Part shown: in pieces, positions 48,961 to 64,000 of the stretch
Position numbering within the stretch: the first letter of the stretch is position 1
How the letters are laid out: each line of letters opens with the position of its first letter
NCBI GenBank assembly: GCA_029204225.1
Contig: CM055107.1
Location: 42,528,007 to 42,592,006 of the forward strand
DNA length: 64,000 nt
Origin: Diphasiastrum complanatum
Taxonomy: Eukaryota > Streptophyta > Lycopodiopsida > Lycopodiales > Lycopodiaceae
Direction of reading: 5' to 3'
Notes under the pieces: generated by a model
The model's database searches: none
Told to the model about the DNA's origin: nothing
The model's input: the letters and a program-made list of their open reading frames with translations, nothing else
Made by a program: the position numbers and the translations under genes

Positions 48961-50380
48961 TATCTTATCTCAAGTGATAGAAATATTACATCTCAATAAA
49001 CAACTATCAAATAAAGATAATCATTTGGGTCTAGGAAGTCTAAACTCCACTGAATCAACATGAACTGATTCTGAGCCATATTCACAAAACATATATGGAA
49101 GTATAATTTCATATAACTATAAATGTCATTCAGAACCTAGTTTCACACTAGAAGGAATTATATGAATCTCAATCCAATTATCTCGTATTTAGAAAATTTC
49201 TAAAAAGTAGAGGTTTAAAGGAAAAGTGAAATAGCTTTAAGGGCCTCCAGATTTTGTAAATAATGAGATATCATTTTGGGATCGATCTATATCTCATAAT
49301 TTCCCAAAATACCCTAAACAAAAAACCAATGAGTTTCACTGTTAGTATTACCATTACAATAATCACTAGCCATCGGTCTTCAAATCATTTGCACCCACGA
49401 AATCCCTTTTGGAATCACTGATGTCCCATACCACTAGCTTTTCCTCCAAGAATTCTCTGTTTCTAGATATGTTTACCCAAAAAGTCAAAAAGACTATTTG
49501 GCTATCCTATACCCATATATAGGATCAGAATCACAACCAATTTCAGGAGATATTTCTAACCATTGAAATCCCTCATGCCCCTTAAGCAACAAAAAAATAA
49601 ATAAATCCGCATAACACCTAGTGAACGATATCGCACAATACTGTATGAAATGCCTCGTGAATATTCACTAACCCAAAAGGAACATGGATCTCAACAAAAT
49701 CGAATACCATATTGTCCTAGATATCCAATATCTATTTCATAATCAGAAAATAGGACTTAATTCTTTTATAGAAAAGAATTTATCTTGGCTGTCTCAGTCA
49801 TTATAAAGAAAACTCTATAATGCCACAAAAAAGAATCCAAATTATTAGATTCATGTATGGAACACCTTTCATCTACTTTCACTTGCTAGATCCAAATCTA
49901 ATTGCAATACAGAGATGGTTCCATAAATGGATTATATGACTTGCCACTCACTTTTCCTTTAGAATCTTCGATTTCTCGAAATCCTAATTAACACTGGGAA
50001 AAAAGAATCCAAATTCCCAAAGGCAATTTTCTTAAAATAATTCCCGATTGTTATTCTCACTTGCTATTAGTTATATTCATGAATTGAAAATAAATAAAAT
50101 AACTGGATCACTTGGACAACTAATCATCTACTCCTCAAGCTTCCTCTCTTTCCTCCCTTCCAAAAATGGTTCATGCAGAAAGCCCCAAATTTGTACTAGA
50201 AAAAAGTTCAATTTGATATCAGTAGTGCCATTAACTACCAATCAACTTGACAGTTTTGATTGTCCATTCATTAAATGTCACACTCAATTTTTTGCAAATC
50301 CTCTTATGGATCAGCATAGAAAATGTTCCAATAAGATTTGCATTATTCTTGGTCTTTATTGATCCCTGTAGGAAAAATAG
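48961..50380 (-). pseudogene. Possible decayed gypsy-like pol remnant
   Basis: On the minus strand around 49600-49710 a frame reads VFDFVEIHVPFGLVNIHEAF then HTVLCDIVH. This resembles the reverse-transcriptase block PFGL.N.P..F of Ty3/gypsy-type elements. The rest is too degraded to place. Orientation is opposite to the LTR at 47115. Confidence 0.3.
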
Positions 50381-50639
50381 TAACTATTCTTCCACATAGA
50401 ACACGATGAAAGTTTCAATAAATCAACGTTCTTCAATTGGGACTGTATATGATCTATGTACTAATAGAACAGTGCTTGCCTTGATTGAATATGTGTGCGA
50501 AAATAATATGCGGAAGTAAGAGACAACTTAAGACAATTTAGACCATAAGAAACTATTGATCAAAAAATGAGTTTTTATAACTCTGAATCTGATTCATCAA
50601 TATACATCTCTTGTTGTCTTATCTCGCTGTTGTGTCTCT

Positions 50640-51310
50640 GATTGAGTGAGTGTGTTACAACGAGTAGTGCACATGTATTTATATTGCTACATGACATGTC
50701 TTATAGCCTTTTATTTACAAGTCTTTTGGCCTTTTAATGTTGTAACAATAGATATCTAACCGTTTATGACGGTTGATATTCAAATAGACGCTATGTTTCC
50801 AGGGTCAAATATTTCTATTCACAAATTATTCGCGACAGTCTATCTCTTTGTCTCAACTTCGTGATTCGCAAATTGTTCACGACACTTGTCTCTTCATGAC
50901 ATTTTTGTCGTTTGCGAATTGTTCGCGACAGATGACAATTCTTCAGTTTGAAGAAGAAATCTAGAATATTTTGCAAACTGTTCGCGACAGGTGAGCTTGA
51001 AGAACAGTCTAGAAGATTTCGCAAATTGTTTGCGACAATTTCGCGACATCTGAGGTTTGAACAAAAAACATAATATTTTGCGACAAGATTCTGTTCGCTA
51101 ATCTTTTGAGCTTCAACAAGAAAGTCACGAGCTTCTACAGGTAACTGTTTTGCGAATCTTTCGATTTGACTACAAGACAAAGTTCGTGAATCCTTTGAGG
51201 TTGATCACAAATAAAAATGTTTCGAGTTCGCGTTTGTTTCTTATCCTTTGTCAAGTAAACTGCGCACTTTGTTAGTAGAATCAAGATCTGTTTGATCAGT
51301 TGTTCTACAG
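50640..51310 (-). repeat. 3' LTR portion of copia element 3, with TTCGCGACA cluster
   Basis: The right edge is exact: on the minus strand the polypurine tract CTTTGAGAGGGAGC is followed by TGTAGAACAACTG. The left edge was not determined. The inner half (50825-51080) contains seven close matches to TTCGCGACA, several within TTCGCAAATTGTTCGCGACA-like blocks. Confidence 0.55.
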
Positions 51311-51335
51311 CTCCCTCTCAAAGTGGGCAGTTGGA

Positions 51336-53990
51336 TTAACCCCAATCTTCTTCGCTACTTCTCGAACAAGCCTTGCTGAGTGGCTTCGTAAAGATATCAG
51401 CTGTCATTTCCTCTGTAGGTATTAAGACTGTCTTCAGTATCTTCTTCTCGACTAAGTCTCGAATCACATGATATTTGATAGCTATGTGCTTTGTTTTCGA
51501 GTGAAATACAGGATCTTTCGTAAGATAGATTGCTGAAGTGTTTTCCATTAACAAGACATAAGGTTCATAAATAGATTCATCAAATCCTTCCAGCATCTGT
51601 TTAATCCATATTAGATCGTTTGCCATCTTGGCTGTTGCTACATATTCTGCTTCAAAGGAAGATTGAGCTACTGTTATTTGCTTCTTGCTTATCCAGAGTA
51701 TAGTTGCGCCATATGCTAGAGTACAACCTCCTGAAATACTTTTGTTGTCATCCTTCATGGATGCCCAGCTTGCATCATTGTAAGATTCGATGTAAAATCC
51801 AGCTTCCTTCGAATAACACAGTCCATAGTCTTTCGTTTCCTGGAGATATTGTAGTACTCTCTTTGCGAACTTCCAATGCAACGATCATGGGTTCTGATTA
51901 TATTGGCTCAGCCTGTATATTGCAAACGCTATGTCAGGTTTGGTGTTGTCTACTAGATATAACAATGATCCAATCAGCCTACGATAGGGTGTTTGGCCCA
52001 TTCGTTCCTCTTCTTCGAGAGTCGGCGGACAATCTACCTTACTCAGTATTGTTCCAGGTATCGTGGGAGTATGCACACCTTTGCATTCGAGCATGTTGAA
52101 GTCTTCAAGTGTACTTTTGTTGGTGAAGATACAACTTACCACCTTCAAAGTCTCGCACGATATGCAAGCCTAGATAGATTTTAGCTTTTCCTAGGTCAAC
52201 GATCTCAAATGTTTCAGAAATGTCTCTTTTGACATATTGGAAATTAACTTATCTCTTCTTGAGAAGATAAGTGTGTCATCAACATAGACAACTAGAATGA
52301 TTATTTCATTTTGGACATGCTTGATATAGACACTTGACTCAACAAATAGATGTTTGAAGCCTAAGGAACGTAGTGCTTCGTCCTTCTTTCTATATCATCG
52401 TTTGGCTGTTTGTTTCAGACCATAAATGCTTTTATTCATGTGACATCCGTATTCTGGATATTCTTGGTTTACAAAACCAAGTGGTTGGTCCATGAATAAG
52501 TCTTCCTCCAATTTTGCATGTAGGAAAGCAGCCTTCTCATCCACAATATGTATTTTCAGATCATGAGCCACTACATACGCGAATAACAAGCGAATTGATG
52601 TATGTTTGACTACCGGTGAGAAAGTATCAGTGTATTCGATCCTGTACTTCTGTGAAAATACTTTAGCAACTAACCTTGCTTTGTATCTGATGTTTTCTCC
52701 ATCAGGACCTGTTTTGATCTTGTAGATCCACTTGCATTTGACTGGTTTTCTGCCATCAGGTATAGGTGCAGATGTCCATACATTGTTCTTATACATGGAT
52801 GACATTTCGTCCTCCATTGCCTGAATCCAGTGATCTTTATTTGGTCCATCAATAGCTTTCTCGAATATTTGAGGTTCATCAGAGAATCCACAAGATTCAA
52901 TGGCTGTATTAAAAATATCATGACATACGTTTCTGGTGGTTTTCGTTGTCTATCTGATCTTCTCACAGGTGGTTTCAAGTTCGATTCTGCAGGTATCGAG
53001 TTCGATTTTGATTCAAGATTTTCTGCTGGAATTTGAACTGGTGATTTGAGTCTGTCGTGCACTCGATCCTGACCTCCCTCTGAATCTGGTAACTCTCTTT
53101 CATCTTCTGCCTGTTTTTCTTTTGTCGTCGTTGGTAGCTTATAATAGTTTCTGATAATTTCATAGCCGACTAGATCACTATCTACTATGTATTTTGTCTC
53201 ATCAAATTTAACATCTCAAACAACTTTTATCTTGCCAGTTTTGGGAACATAGACACGATAATATGACAAATGTAACTCGAATCCTACCAGAAAACCTTGT
53301 TTTGTCTTTTCATTGAGTTTCTTTCTCAGCTTATCTGGTATGTGCATCCAAATGTCCGAACATGTGCTAGATTTGGCTTTTACTTCCACCATATCTCATG
53401 AGGAGTTTTATCCGGTATTCGAGATTTCAAAATACGATTCTGGAGATAATTTGATGTAGCCACTGCTTCTGCCCACAACTATTTTGGTGCCTTCGCATGA
53501 GCCATCATACACCTTGCAGCTTCCATCAGTGTACAATTTATTCGTTCAGCTATTCCATTGTGTTGAGGTGTGTATGATGCAGTCTTTGTATCCATAATAC
53601 CTCAATCAGTACAGTAAGCCTGAATTCGTTGGAAATGTACTCACCTCCATGATCTGGGCGAATTTGTTTCAGCTTATTGCCTGTCTACTCTTCAGCCCAA
53701 TTCGTATACTCAACAAAATTCTCAAAAGCTTCAGATTTAGTACGAATAAAATATACCACAACGAGCTTGCTAAAGTCATCAAAAAAACGCGATGAGATAC
53801 TTTGCATCACCCAACGACAATACTCCGAATGTTGTTGGACCTCACAGGATTCTCTCAGCATTGCAAATATCTAGGGAGGGATCCTCATCAGGTGCGTCTT
53901 CCTTTTGTGTGTATACTTTGTTAGGTATGCACAGGCAGTTGCCAACTCTTTGCACTTGATTGTCTCCAGTAGGATGCCATATTTATTCCT
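51336..53990 (-). pseudogene. copia pol remnant 3 (integrase, RT, RNase H)
   Basis: Minus strand. The integrase C-terminal part (about 53990-53230) includes YTPQHNGIAER and FGCTYQ-like blocks with stops. The RT (52817-52150) has KCKWIYKIK, KARLVAK, SIYGLKQ and VYVDDTLIFS. RNase H (51881-51336) has SWASMKDD, SKKQITVAQSSFEAEY, VFHSKTKHIAI and MTADIFTKPLS. The frame leaves and re-enters around 52200-52115 (two compensating shifts), and a TGA sits at 51885. Gag and protease were not found. This is an old, inactive copy. Confidence 0.75.
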
Positions 53991-54324
53991 CTACTTATCA
54001 ACAGAGGTGTCGAGGAACTTGGCATAAGGTTGTTGCAGCATGTTGGTTAGCTTTATTGGTTTCTCTTTGTGTCCAGCTGGAAATCCAAAAGTTGTGAGAT
54101 TGCTGCCAACCAGATAGACATACAGTTCCAAACCTCGCAAGTCAACTCGGACTGTCAGCTGCTTGTTGTCGAAATTCTCATATGTCTGGTACATCAGGTA
54201 TAGGCTTTGGTGTCCTTTCCACTTGGAAATATTGAAACCTAAATCTAGAAAAAGAGTTCTGGCTTGTGTGTACCACTGTGGTTTTCTCTAGATTGGATGT
54301 CCAATGGAACCTATCAGCTATAGT

Positions 54325-55240
54325 GGCGGTTGCAAGTGGCGGTTGTAAGTGTCGGATGCAATCTAGTGGATGGAAATTGTCAGATGCAAATGGATGTGCA
54401 GGTCCTCGGATGTAACAGAATGCAATCTGTTAGATGGAAAATGAAGTGCACTTCAGACGCAAGCAAAGGAAATTCATTGGATGGAATGCAAAGAGAGTGT
54501 CGGTGGTGTTGTTGGATGCAAAAAACAGATGCAGTTGGAATGGACTTGTCGGATGCAATCGAAATGCAGATTTGGATGTATGACTGATGCAGGGTGTCCG
54601 AGCAAAATGATAAACAACAACGTCCAGATGTGACACAAAAAATGTTGTCAAATGTGAAGGTATGTATATAAAAAAACATGTTAACACCGGTCAGATGATA
54701 GTGTAAATGGATACAAGAAAAGTCAGAGAAACTATAGATAAGTTGTAAACAAACTATGATGGAAGTAAGATAGTATTGAAGTGGTGGATGGAGTAGAGGT
54801 GGATGCAAATGTAAAAAGTAGGTTTTGTATGGAAAAAGTGAAAACTTTCAAGAAGTCAGAAATTCATAAATCGGACATGAGCTCTCTCGAGAATATTGTG
54901 AAGTGAAAATGACTTGGGCATCTTTATAAAAAAAACAAGGTCAGGCGTCAGATGCGTTTCGTTGGATGCAATTCATCGGGTGCAACCTGTCGGTTGCAAT
55001 CGTCATCGAAGAGGGGTCGTCGGATGCAAATCCGTCAGATGCAATTCATCGGGTGAAAACTGCTGGTTGCAATCGTCGGATCCAAGATGGGTTGTTGGAT
55101 GCAATTCATCATGGAAATATCGTCGGATGCAATTGTGTCGGATGTGTTGTTGAATGTACAATTAGGAGTAGTTGGCGGATGTACAATTAGGAGTAGTTGT
55201 CGGAAATATTGTCGGAAGGAATCGTCGGATGCACACATCG
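54325..55240 (+). repeat. Two clusters of a GTCGGATGCAA-type short motif
   Basis: Variants of (G)TCGGATGCAA(T) occur roughly twenty times in two blocks, 54325-54600 and 54945-55240, at irregular spacing. Related words (TGGATGCAA, TCAGATGCAA, TCGGTTGCAA) dominate. A perfect-looking 24-bp duplication (GTACAATTAGGAGTAGTTG) lies at about 55157-55200. Cysteine/asparagine-rich frames across it are by-products. Confidence 0.7.
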
Positions 55241-55768
55241 AATAGAAAAGTTGGAAAAAAAAAATTCGAATTTTTTTTGGATAGTGTAACATCTATAGTC
55301 TTCTGGGAAGACTTGGGAAGATATTCACATAGAAAAACACTGTGAAAAAAGTAAATCTGATGAATATACAGGATGATGGATTAGAAAAAAAATGGAAAGA
55401 AAAAATTGAAAAAATGGAAGGTAATAAAATGGAAATACATTTTACACAAGGCTTACCATAAAGGTATTTTCATAGTACGTCCGAAGTTGGCTACCATTAG
55501 TGAATGTATCTAGGGGTATGTCTTCTAATGTTTTTAACTATACAACACCATTCGTAAAGATTTTCTTGACAATGTAAGAACCTTGGCTACAGAATTTCAA
55601 TTCGAGGATGTATAAAGTTAAATTTTATCGTCGTCATGAATGTCCTTAGTTTTGACATGACAATCATGCCAAGCATTTTGTCATCTCTTATGAACTAACG
55701 ACTTGATGATGGTCCTTCGTCATCACCATCCAAAGAAGGATCCTTTATATCAATATCAAGAATGTGTG

Positions 55769-56246
55769 TGTTATGGCCATATTTGGTTAAGGACCTGGAA
55801 TAGTCCTAATATGGTAGACCGGCCCTCCAGTGTTCGAGATTATTGGTCACGCCATGATTTAATTCCATGTTAGGGCCTGTTTGTAACTAATTACCTTGAG
55901 AGGACCCAGACACTCTAATTGAGACATATGGAGTATTGCATGTCTGTGTGACGGATATAGGCAGGAGGACTGCATGAAGAGATGTGATCTATTTATAGTT
56001 GACCTGCGTGGAGATTGCATGGTTTCATGCACAAGACTCTACTCTCTATATAATGAGGTGGAGATTCTCCCGTCGACATATTGGCTTTAGGTTACCAGTT
56101 TCTCTCTTCCCCTCTTACTTCACATGGCATGGCTTGGGGGCTAGATCCAGTTTTGATCTAGGATTGGTTGGGCGGTTTGGCTCCATAGTCTCTCTTATTG
56201 TGTTCTCCTATCCTCATCTTAGGGGCAATCCTTTTGGGTCTTTACA
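55769..56246 (+). repeat. LTR (plus strand) with primer-binding site
   Basis: It starts TGTTATGGCCATATTTGG, ends TTTACA and is followed at 56248 by TGGTATCAGAGCC, the canonical plant Met-tRNA primer site. It shares blocks with 47115-47611, such as TTGG(T)TGGGCGGTTTGGCTCCATAG versus GGTTGGGTGGTTTCTCCATAG. No gag frame is recognisable downstream. Confidence 0.7.
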
Positions 56247-56260
56247 TTGGTATCAGAGCC

Positions 56261-57467
<1,207 letters not shown>

Positions 57468-57716
57468 GTTGATGGCCGAGCTGTCTAGGAAGGGATGAGG
57501 GAGCTGACCCTAAATTCTATTTACTTTGTTTGAAAATAGGATTTGTTTTTGGGGTGGGGCCATGGGGTTTTTATGATTTTTTTTAAAAACATTATGCTTT
57601 GGGGTACTAGCATGCATGTGCAAGGTGTTTAAGCTAGTTTCATGCGTGATGAGTGGTCGGCAGTTTTGTGAATCTGTTGACTGTTTGCATCAGTGCTGTT
57701 ACATGCCAGTTAAGTG

Positions 57717-57975
57717 TTTGAGTTACATCATCATCATAGTAGCCATGCAGCTCATCAAATACAACATCGCATAATACGATAGTCTCTTTGGATAGTGGAT
57801 CATACCACATGTAGCCTTTGACCCTATCATTATACCCAACAAGATAGTCTTCAAGGACTTATCATCCAACTTCTTTCGTGTTTCATCTGGTACATGAATG
57901 AAGGCTTTACATCCAAATACTTTCAATCCAAGTAAATTGGGCTTAACACCTGTAAAGGCTTAATATGGTGTTACT
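57717..57975 (-). pseudogene. copia integrase C-terminal fragment
   Basis: The minus strand reads NLLGLKVFGCKAFIHVPDET and RKKLDDKSLK, then, after a one-base frame change, GYMWYDPLSKETIVLCDVVF. This is the conserved post-integrase segment of copia elements. It probably belongs to the element whose 5' LTR is at 59660-60302. Confidence 0.7.
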
Positions 57976-59646
57976 TTGGGAATGTTTGAACTTCTAGATG
58001 CTATAATTGAAAACATCATCAAGCTTACTTGCCTCTCCAAGCACGGCTTCTCCCATATTAGACACGGCTTTAAAAAATCACTCGTTTTAGCTCAAAAATT
58101 CGATTATTAATGTGAAAGGAATGCAGTGCTACACTCTAGACCTTGTCTTCATGAAGTCTAGCCACCTGCCACAAGAGTCACCAGCACTAAATTTGGCTTT
58201 TATCGGCCTTTCGATCTTCAAAAAATGACAAATTTAGTGATTTTGGCTGTTACTAGTTGTGAACTACAGAATGGTGAAGATTTCTTGTGAAATAGAGATT
58301 GTGAAATGACGCTTTTCTATCTACTTTATTGTCAAAAAGGTCACTGCCAAAAGTTTGACTAAAATTTTAGCATTTTTGACCACCAAAAACCCCCCTTTTG
58401 TGAGCCTTATTGGCAGAGAATGGGAATGAACTGAAACTTCACTTAGAAAGTTTTTTAAACCTTCAAAAGAGATGGACCCTTTCAACGCTTGAAAATTTTT
58501 AATGAAGAATTTTCATATTTGCTTTTCAAAGCACTTCAGGACCCTTTCAACTCAATTTGAATGGTTGCTTTTTGTCCCACGACTCATACAACTCCACGAG
58601 CTTCTAATCATGCTCGTCGATCATGATAGACTTTAATACAATGGTTTGTAGTGCATTCGTGCGGCGATTATGGCCCCTCCATCCACTACTCACTTAGGAG
58701 CATTATGCTGCATATCATCGATGAGCACGTCCGAGGGTCGCGGCCCTCTCCCTCTCTCTTCCTTTGTCTCTTCCAAGCTGTGAGGGGTTTCAGCTATAAC
58801 TGCTCTAGCTAATGATCTGCACTAGCACCAAAATGCCCCCATGGCTGCTCATGGCCCTCAACCAGTACATGTGCCCCACTATGGCACCCAGCTCCACCCT
58901 TTTACAATACCAAATTTTGTCGTGTAAAGATCAATTATAGTTCTTTGCTTGTAAACCCTAGCTATTCAAAAAGTAGCTTTCATGGATTTTTTCTAGCCTC
59001 TCATTGTGATTTCTCTTGCGGATTTCTATTCCGTACTGGATTTTTGATGACTATTCTGAATAGATTAAAAAGCAGAATAGTCACATGTTTTTTTTAAAAA
59101 AAAATTAGTGCAGATTCTGCATGCGTCTGCCACATGGCAGCATCGAATTGGTCTCAAATTTTTTTAGTGCTGATATAGCTTGCGCCTGCCACATGGCAGC
59201 AAAAGATTGGTTTAAAAAGGGTCCAAAAATCCATTACGCAATGGAATGGCCTATGCTCGGAGGGGCCTCACCTAAAAAATTTTTGGAAATCCTTACCGGG
59301 CACAATGGCCTCTACCCAGCCCATTCCATAGTACATCAAGGTCGCCCTGCTATAGTCCTTTCGCTGGAACTGACGATATCTGATTTGGTGTGGTATTGGC
59401 TGCACACAATCAACTTCTTTGAGAGAAGCACCTATACCGTTCAAAATTTGAATTTTTTTTTTAAACTTTCACAAAATTCCACCAAATCAAATTCTATAAA
59501 TCATTTAAAGGCTTGCTTTGACAACTGAAGGTTATACAATTAGCTTTCTCAATCCTACTCCATTTTCACACAAACAATCTTAATGACTCTTCAAATTTCT
59601 TCTTACAAAACCTTGGTTGTAGCTCCCAACTTGCACCTTACAGTTT
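57976..59646. other. Degraded element interior, no gene
   Basis: It lies between the integrase fragment and the primer site at 59647. No gag or protease motif was recognised. A plus-strand open frame at 59121-59528 contains an internal duplication around CTGCCACATGGCAGCA and is probably not a gene. Confidence 0.35.
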
Positions 59647-59659
59647 GCTTTGATACCAT

Positions 59660-60302
59660 TGACATGAGGATCTCTTCTGCATGTAGTTATGCTAGCAGAC
59701 ATCCTGAGCCAAAGAACCAGAACAAGCTAGACTGAATAACAAGCAATTCATCAACAACTAGAAGAGATGTGTATGGTCATATTGTAAGCTTTCAATTCTA
59801 ACAAGATTAAGCATAAGATAAAGAAGATGCATGAATTTCTACTCACTTCTCTGCTACACACTAAGCTTGACTTTATAAGAGTGATCTAGTACTTGTAACT
59901 ATAGCTAAGTACCAAATGGTTAACTATTGCTATCTAATCCATTCTATGCTAGATAACTATCACTTTAAAAATTGATCACTAAGTACATGGTAGATAACTG
60001 TCAATTTAACATGAGATTAATTGTAGTCAATTGATCCAATCTCACTTCTAAATTAAAAAATGAGCTGATCTCGATCTTGGGTCAAAATTAATCCAAGAAT
60101 AGAAAATAAGTGAGTGGGTCAAAATTCTAATTTTGACACTAGGGATCGAATTATATTTGATTTGATTTGATCTATTAGTCCAAGCCAAGGATTGAGATGA
60201 ATTATAATTTTTAGGGTTGAAATAGATCTCGACCTAGATTGTGTAGAAACTATAGACTATGTTAAAATATTGAGTAATTTTGCAGATTTAACAAGTCCAA
60301 CA
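59660..60302 (-). repeat. 5' LTR of a minus-strand copia element, with primer site
   Basis: On the minus strand it starts TGTTGGACTTGTTAAATCTG, ends TCATGTCA and is followed by TGGTATCAAAGC (59647-59658), a primer-binding site. It is 643 bp. The matching 3' LTR was not found, so the left part of the element is lost or rearranged. Confidence 0.65.
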
Positions 60303-62094
<1,792 letters not shown>

Positions 62095-62299
62095 CCCGCT
62101 GAAACATTGTTCTTTAAGTGTTAAAACTAGGACAATAGGCTTTTTTAGCTCAACTTTGATACAAGCCTACAAATTTTAAAAGTAGTAGGTTTTTTAGTAG
62201 GTTACAAAATGATTTTTTGCGAGCATTGATTTACACCCACTTTTATCAAATATGACAAGTCACCGTCATATTCTAACAAAATTTCCAGATTTCACACGT

Positions 62300-63064
62300 G
62301 TGGGAAATGTCCACAAGTATGATGGATCTAATTAAGCTTTGTGATTAGCACAGTAACCTGATTCTAGATTGATCAACAAGATCTAGTTCAGAAAATATGG
62401 CTTAATCACAATCTAGCATGCTAAGTATCAGAATATGATAGCAATAAATCAATAATTAGCAAAAGTACAAGATATCAATGTATTAGCATTAGTCTCAACA
62501 CGAGTTAGAGAGAGAAAGATAGAGAAATAACAAGCAAAAATTGTGTGGATCCAAAATGACATGAGATAGCTCAAAGCTTCGGTTCTTCATCACAAAATAT
62601 GAGGAGAGCTACACATATTTATGGAGTTTGAGGTAGCTCAAGGTAGAACCACATCCATTCATCATTTAATGACATCTAAAGTATAAACTAGAGTCTGTGT
62701 GACATTTGTCACTTCTCATGCATGAAACTCTACCAACTTTTTCCAAGTGTGCTAGTTCTAACCTGGAATGTACAAATCATCATGCATGTGTCCATTACAC
62801 TTTGTGCATGCCTTGCATGTCACTATGGATCACTTACAGTTAATGCATGTGAATTGCCATGAGTTTCTACAAGCATAATTTTGCTAATTCTTTGTCTGCG
62901 AACTATATGCAAGTTGTACTCATCATTCTAGATGTGACATATCCATGTAGCTAGAGTTCTATCTAGGCCAAACTTGGCATTTTGCATTTATGAACAACAT
63001 ATTTGCATGGCACAATATTTGTAGCAAGCCTATAGTCAAGATGGATTATTTTTTCATTTCAACA
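62300..63064 (-). repeat. 3' LTR portion of copia element 4
   Basis: The right edge is exact: on the minus strand TTTTAGGAGGAG is followed by TGTTGAAATGAAAAAATAAT. The left edge is uncertain; 62300 is approximate. Confidence 0.45.
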
Positions 63065-63081
63065 CTCCTCCTAAAAACAAT

Positions 63082-64000
63082 CTATATTGACTTGAACATT
63101 GATCTTGGTATTAGTCCAAGATTGGCTCTATGCTTGATGAAGGAATTTTTGCTCAAAAGTTTAGTGAGAATATCAGCAATACAAGATGATGTGTTGATGT
63201 GCTCCAAGTAGATTTCCCCTCCAATGAGCTTCTCTCTCACGAAGTGATGTGCAACTTCTATATGCTTGCTCCTTGCATGGAATATCGGGTTGTTGGCAAG
63301 GGCTTGGGCTGAAATGTTGTCACACATGATCATAGGTAGATCCTCTTCCATGATTATCTTTAGCACCACTAGCAACCTCTTGATCCAAAGCACTTCCTTT
63401 GTTGTTGTAGTGAGCGCCTTGTACTCAGCTTCACATGATGAGAGTAATACAATATCTTGCTTTTTGGAAAGCCAAGATATCAAGTTTCCTCCAAGATATA
63501 TGACATGAGCACTTGTAGAATTTTGATCTGCTCTATCACTTGCAAAATTCGAGTTAGAATAACCAACGATAGAAAGATCTTCATTTTTATACAATAAACC
63601 ATAATCAAAAGTTGAAGATATATATCTAAGCACTCTCTTGGCCATTTTCCAATGATAAATAGTAGGATTTTGCATAGCCTGGCTCAACTTATGAACACTA
63701 AGCTTATGTCAAAACTAGTTATTGTGAGCCAAATTAAGGAGCCTATAAGACTCCTAAAAAGCGTGATGTCCACGAAGGATCTTTCATCACCTTTGTTAGG
63801 GTCTTTTACATTTTGTTCCATAGGAGTTTCTATACTCTTACAATATAACATATTGAACTTTTTTAATATTGAAAGAGCATACTTGGATTGACATACAAAA
63901 GCTTTATCTTTAAGAAAGTCAATCTCTAATCCTAGAATGTAGTGAATTTTTCCAAGATCTTGCATCTTGAATTCTTTTCCAAGTGCAATCTTGGTTTCCT
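63082..64000 (-). pseudogene. copia element 4, RT end and RNase H (runs off the window)
   Basis: The minus strand from 63965 gives the RT end (QDLGKIHYILGLEIDFLKDK, SKYALSILKKF, RSLIGSLIW). RNase H from 63687 gives WKMAKRVLRYI, SWLSKKQDIVLLSSCEAEYK, ALANNPIFHARSKHIEVAHH and ADILTKLLS. The two parts are out of frame by one base near 63695, where the DISLVFIS frame meets VHKLSQAM. It otherwise looks young. The 5' portion lies beyond the window end. Confidence 0.8.

Noticed and set aside
48961-50380. Plastid DNA insertion
   Set aside because: The AT-rich look suggested plastid sequence, but no plastid gene could be read; the one recognisable block resembles gypsy reverse transcriptase.
54330-55190. 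Cysteine/asparagine-rich frames read as a small secreted protein
   Set aside because: They are created by the GATGCAA word repeated in one frame; other frames are equally open and there is no consistent start or cysteine spacing.
59121-59528. Plus-strand 135-codon frame
   Set aside because: It contains an internal duplication and lies antisense within a minus-strand copia remnant; no domain.

Overview
This window looks like nuclear DNA from a land plant with a large, transposon-rich genome. It holds an 11-exon A-type cyclin gene with perfect GT-AG phasing, a small intron-rich gene for a probable plastid envelope protein, telo-box (AAACCCTAA) motifs, many Ty1/copia remnants, one hAT element, and very long CT/GA microsatellites. 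The multi-kilobase, transposon-filled introns suggest a fern, lycophyte, gymnosperm or another large-genome plant rather than a compact angiosperm. That lineage guess is inference only.

Layout: 0-3.2 kb, no gene. 3.2-5.9 kb, an internally deleted minus-strand copia element with both LTRs. 5.9-7.6 kb, a possible LTR and a decayed gag fragment. 9.5-15.3 kb, four exons of the plastid-protein gene (minus); a plausible first exon lies at 26.5 kb. 15.3-23.9 kb, a composite hAT-type element inside that gene's intron. It has about 0.75 kb terminal inverted repeats, an inner inverted duplication of the transposase 3' end, a second fold-back, a 112-bp tandem repeat, a ~360-bp repeat and a solo LTR with a 5-bp target duplication. 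26.7-31.5 kb, no gene. 31.5-35.4 kb, a nearly complete copia polyprotein in one frame, stopped only by nonsense codons. 39.58-42.80 kb, the intact A-type cyclin (minus). 43.6-46.0 kb, small tandem repeats, a MITE-like hairpin, a 137-bp CT tract and a degenerate array of dyad motifs. 47.1-56.3 kb, two diverged LTRs with primer-binding sites, a gypsy-like remnant, a minus-strand copia pol remnant and a cluster of a GTCGGATGCAA-type motif. 57.2-64.0 kb, a 252-bp CT tract, copia integrase and LTR remnants, a CT/CA tract and the 3' part of another copia element that runs off the window.

Only two host genes are well supported. The cyclin reads through as a 537-547 residue protein with cyclin-box hallmarks and a destruction-box-like motif, so it is probably functional. 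The small plastid gene is split by long introns; the hAT insertion ends only about 25 bp from one of its 3' splice sites. No bacterial-type operon, CRISPR array, rRNA or tRNA gene was seen. The remaining sequence is layered transposon debris.
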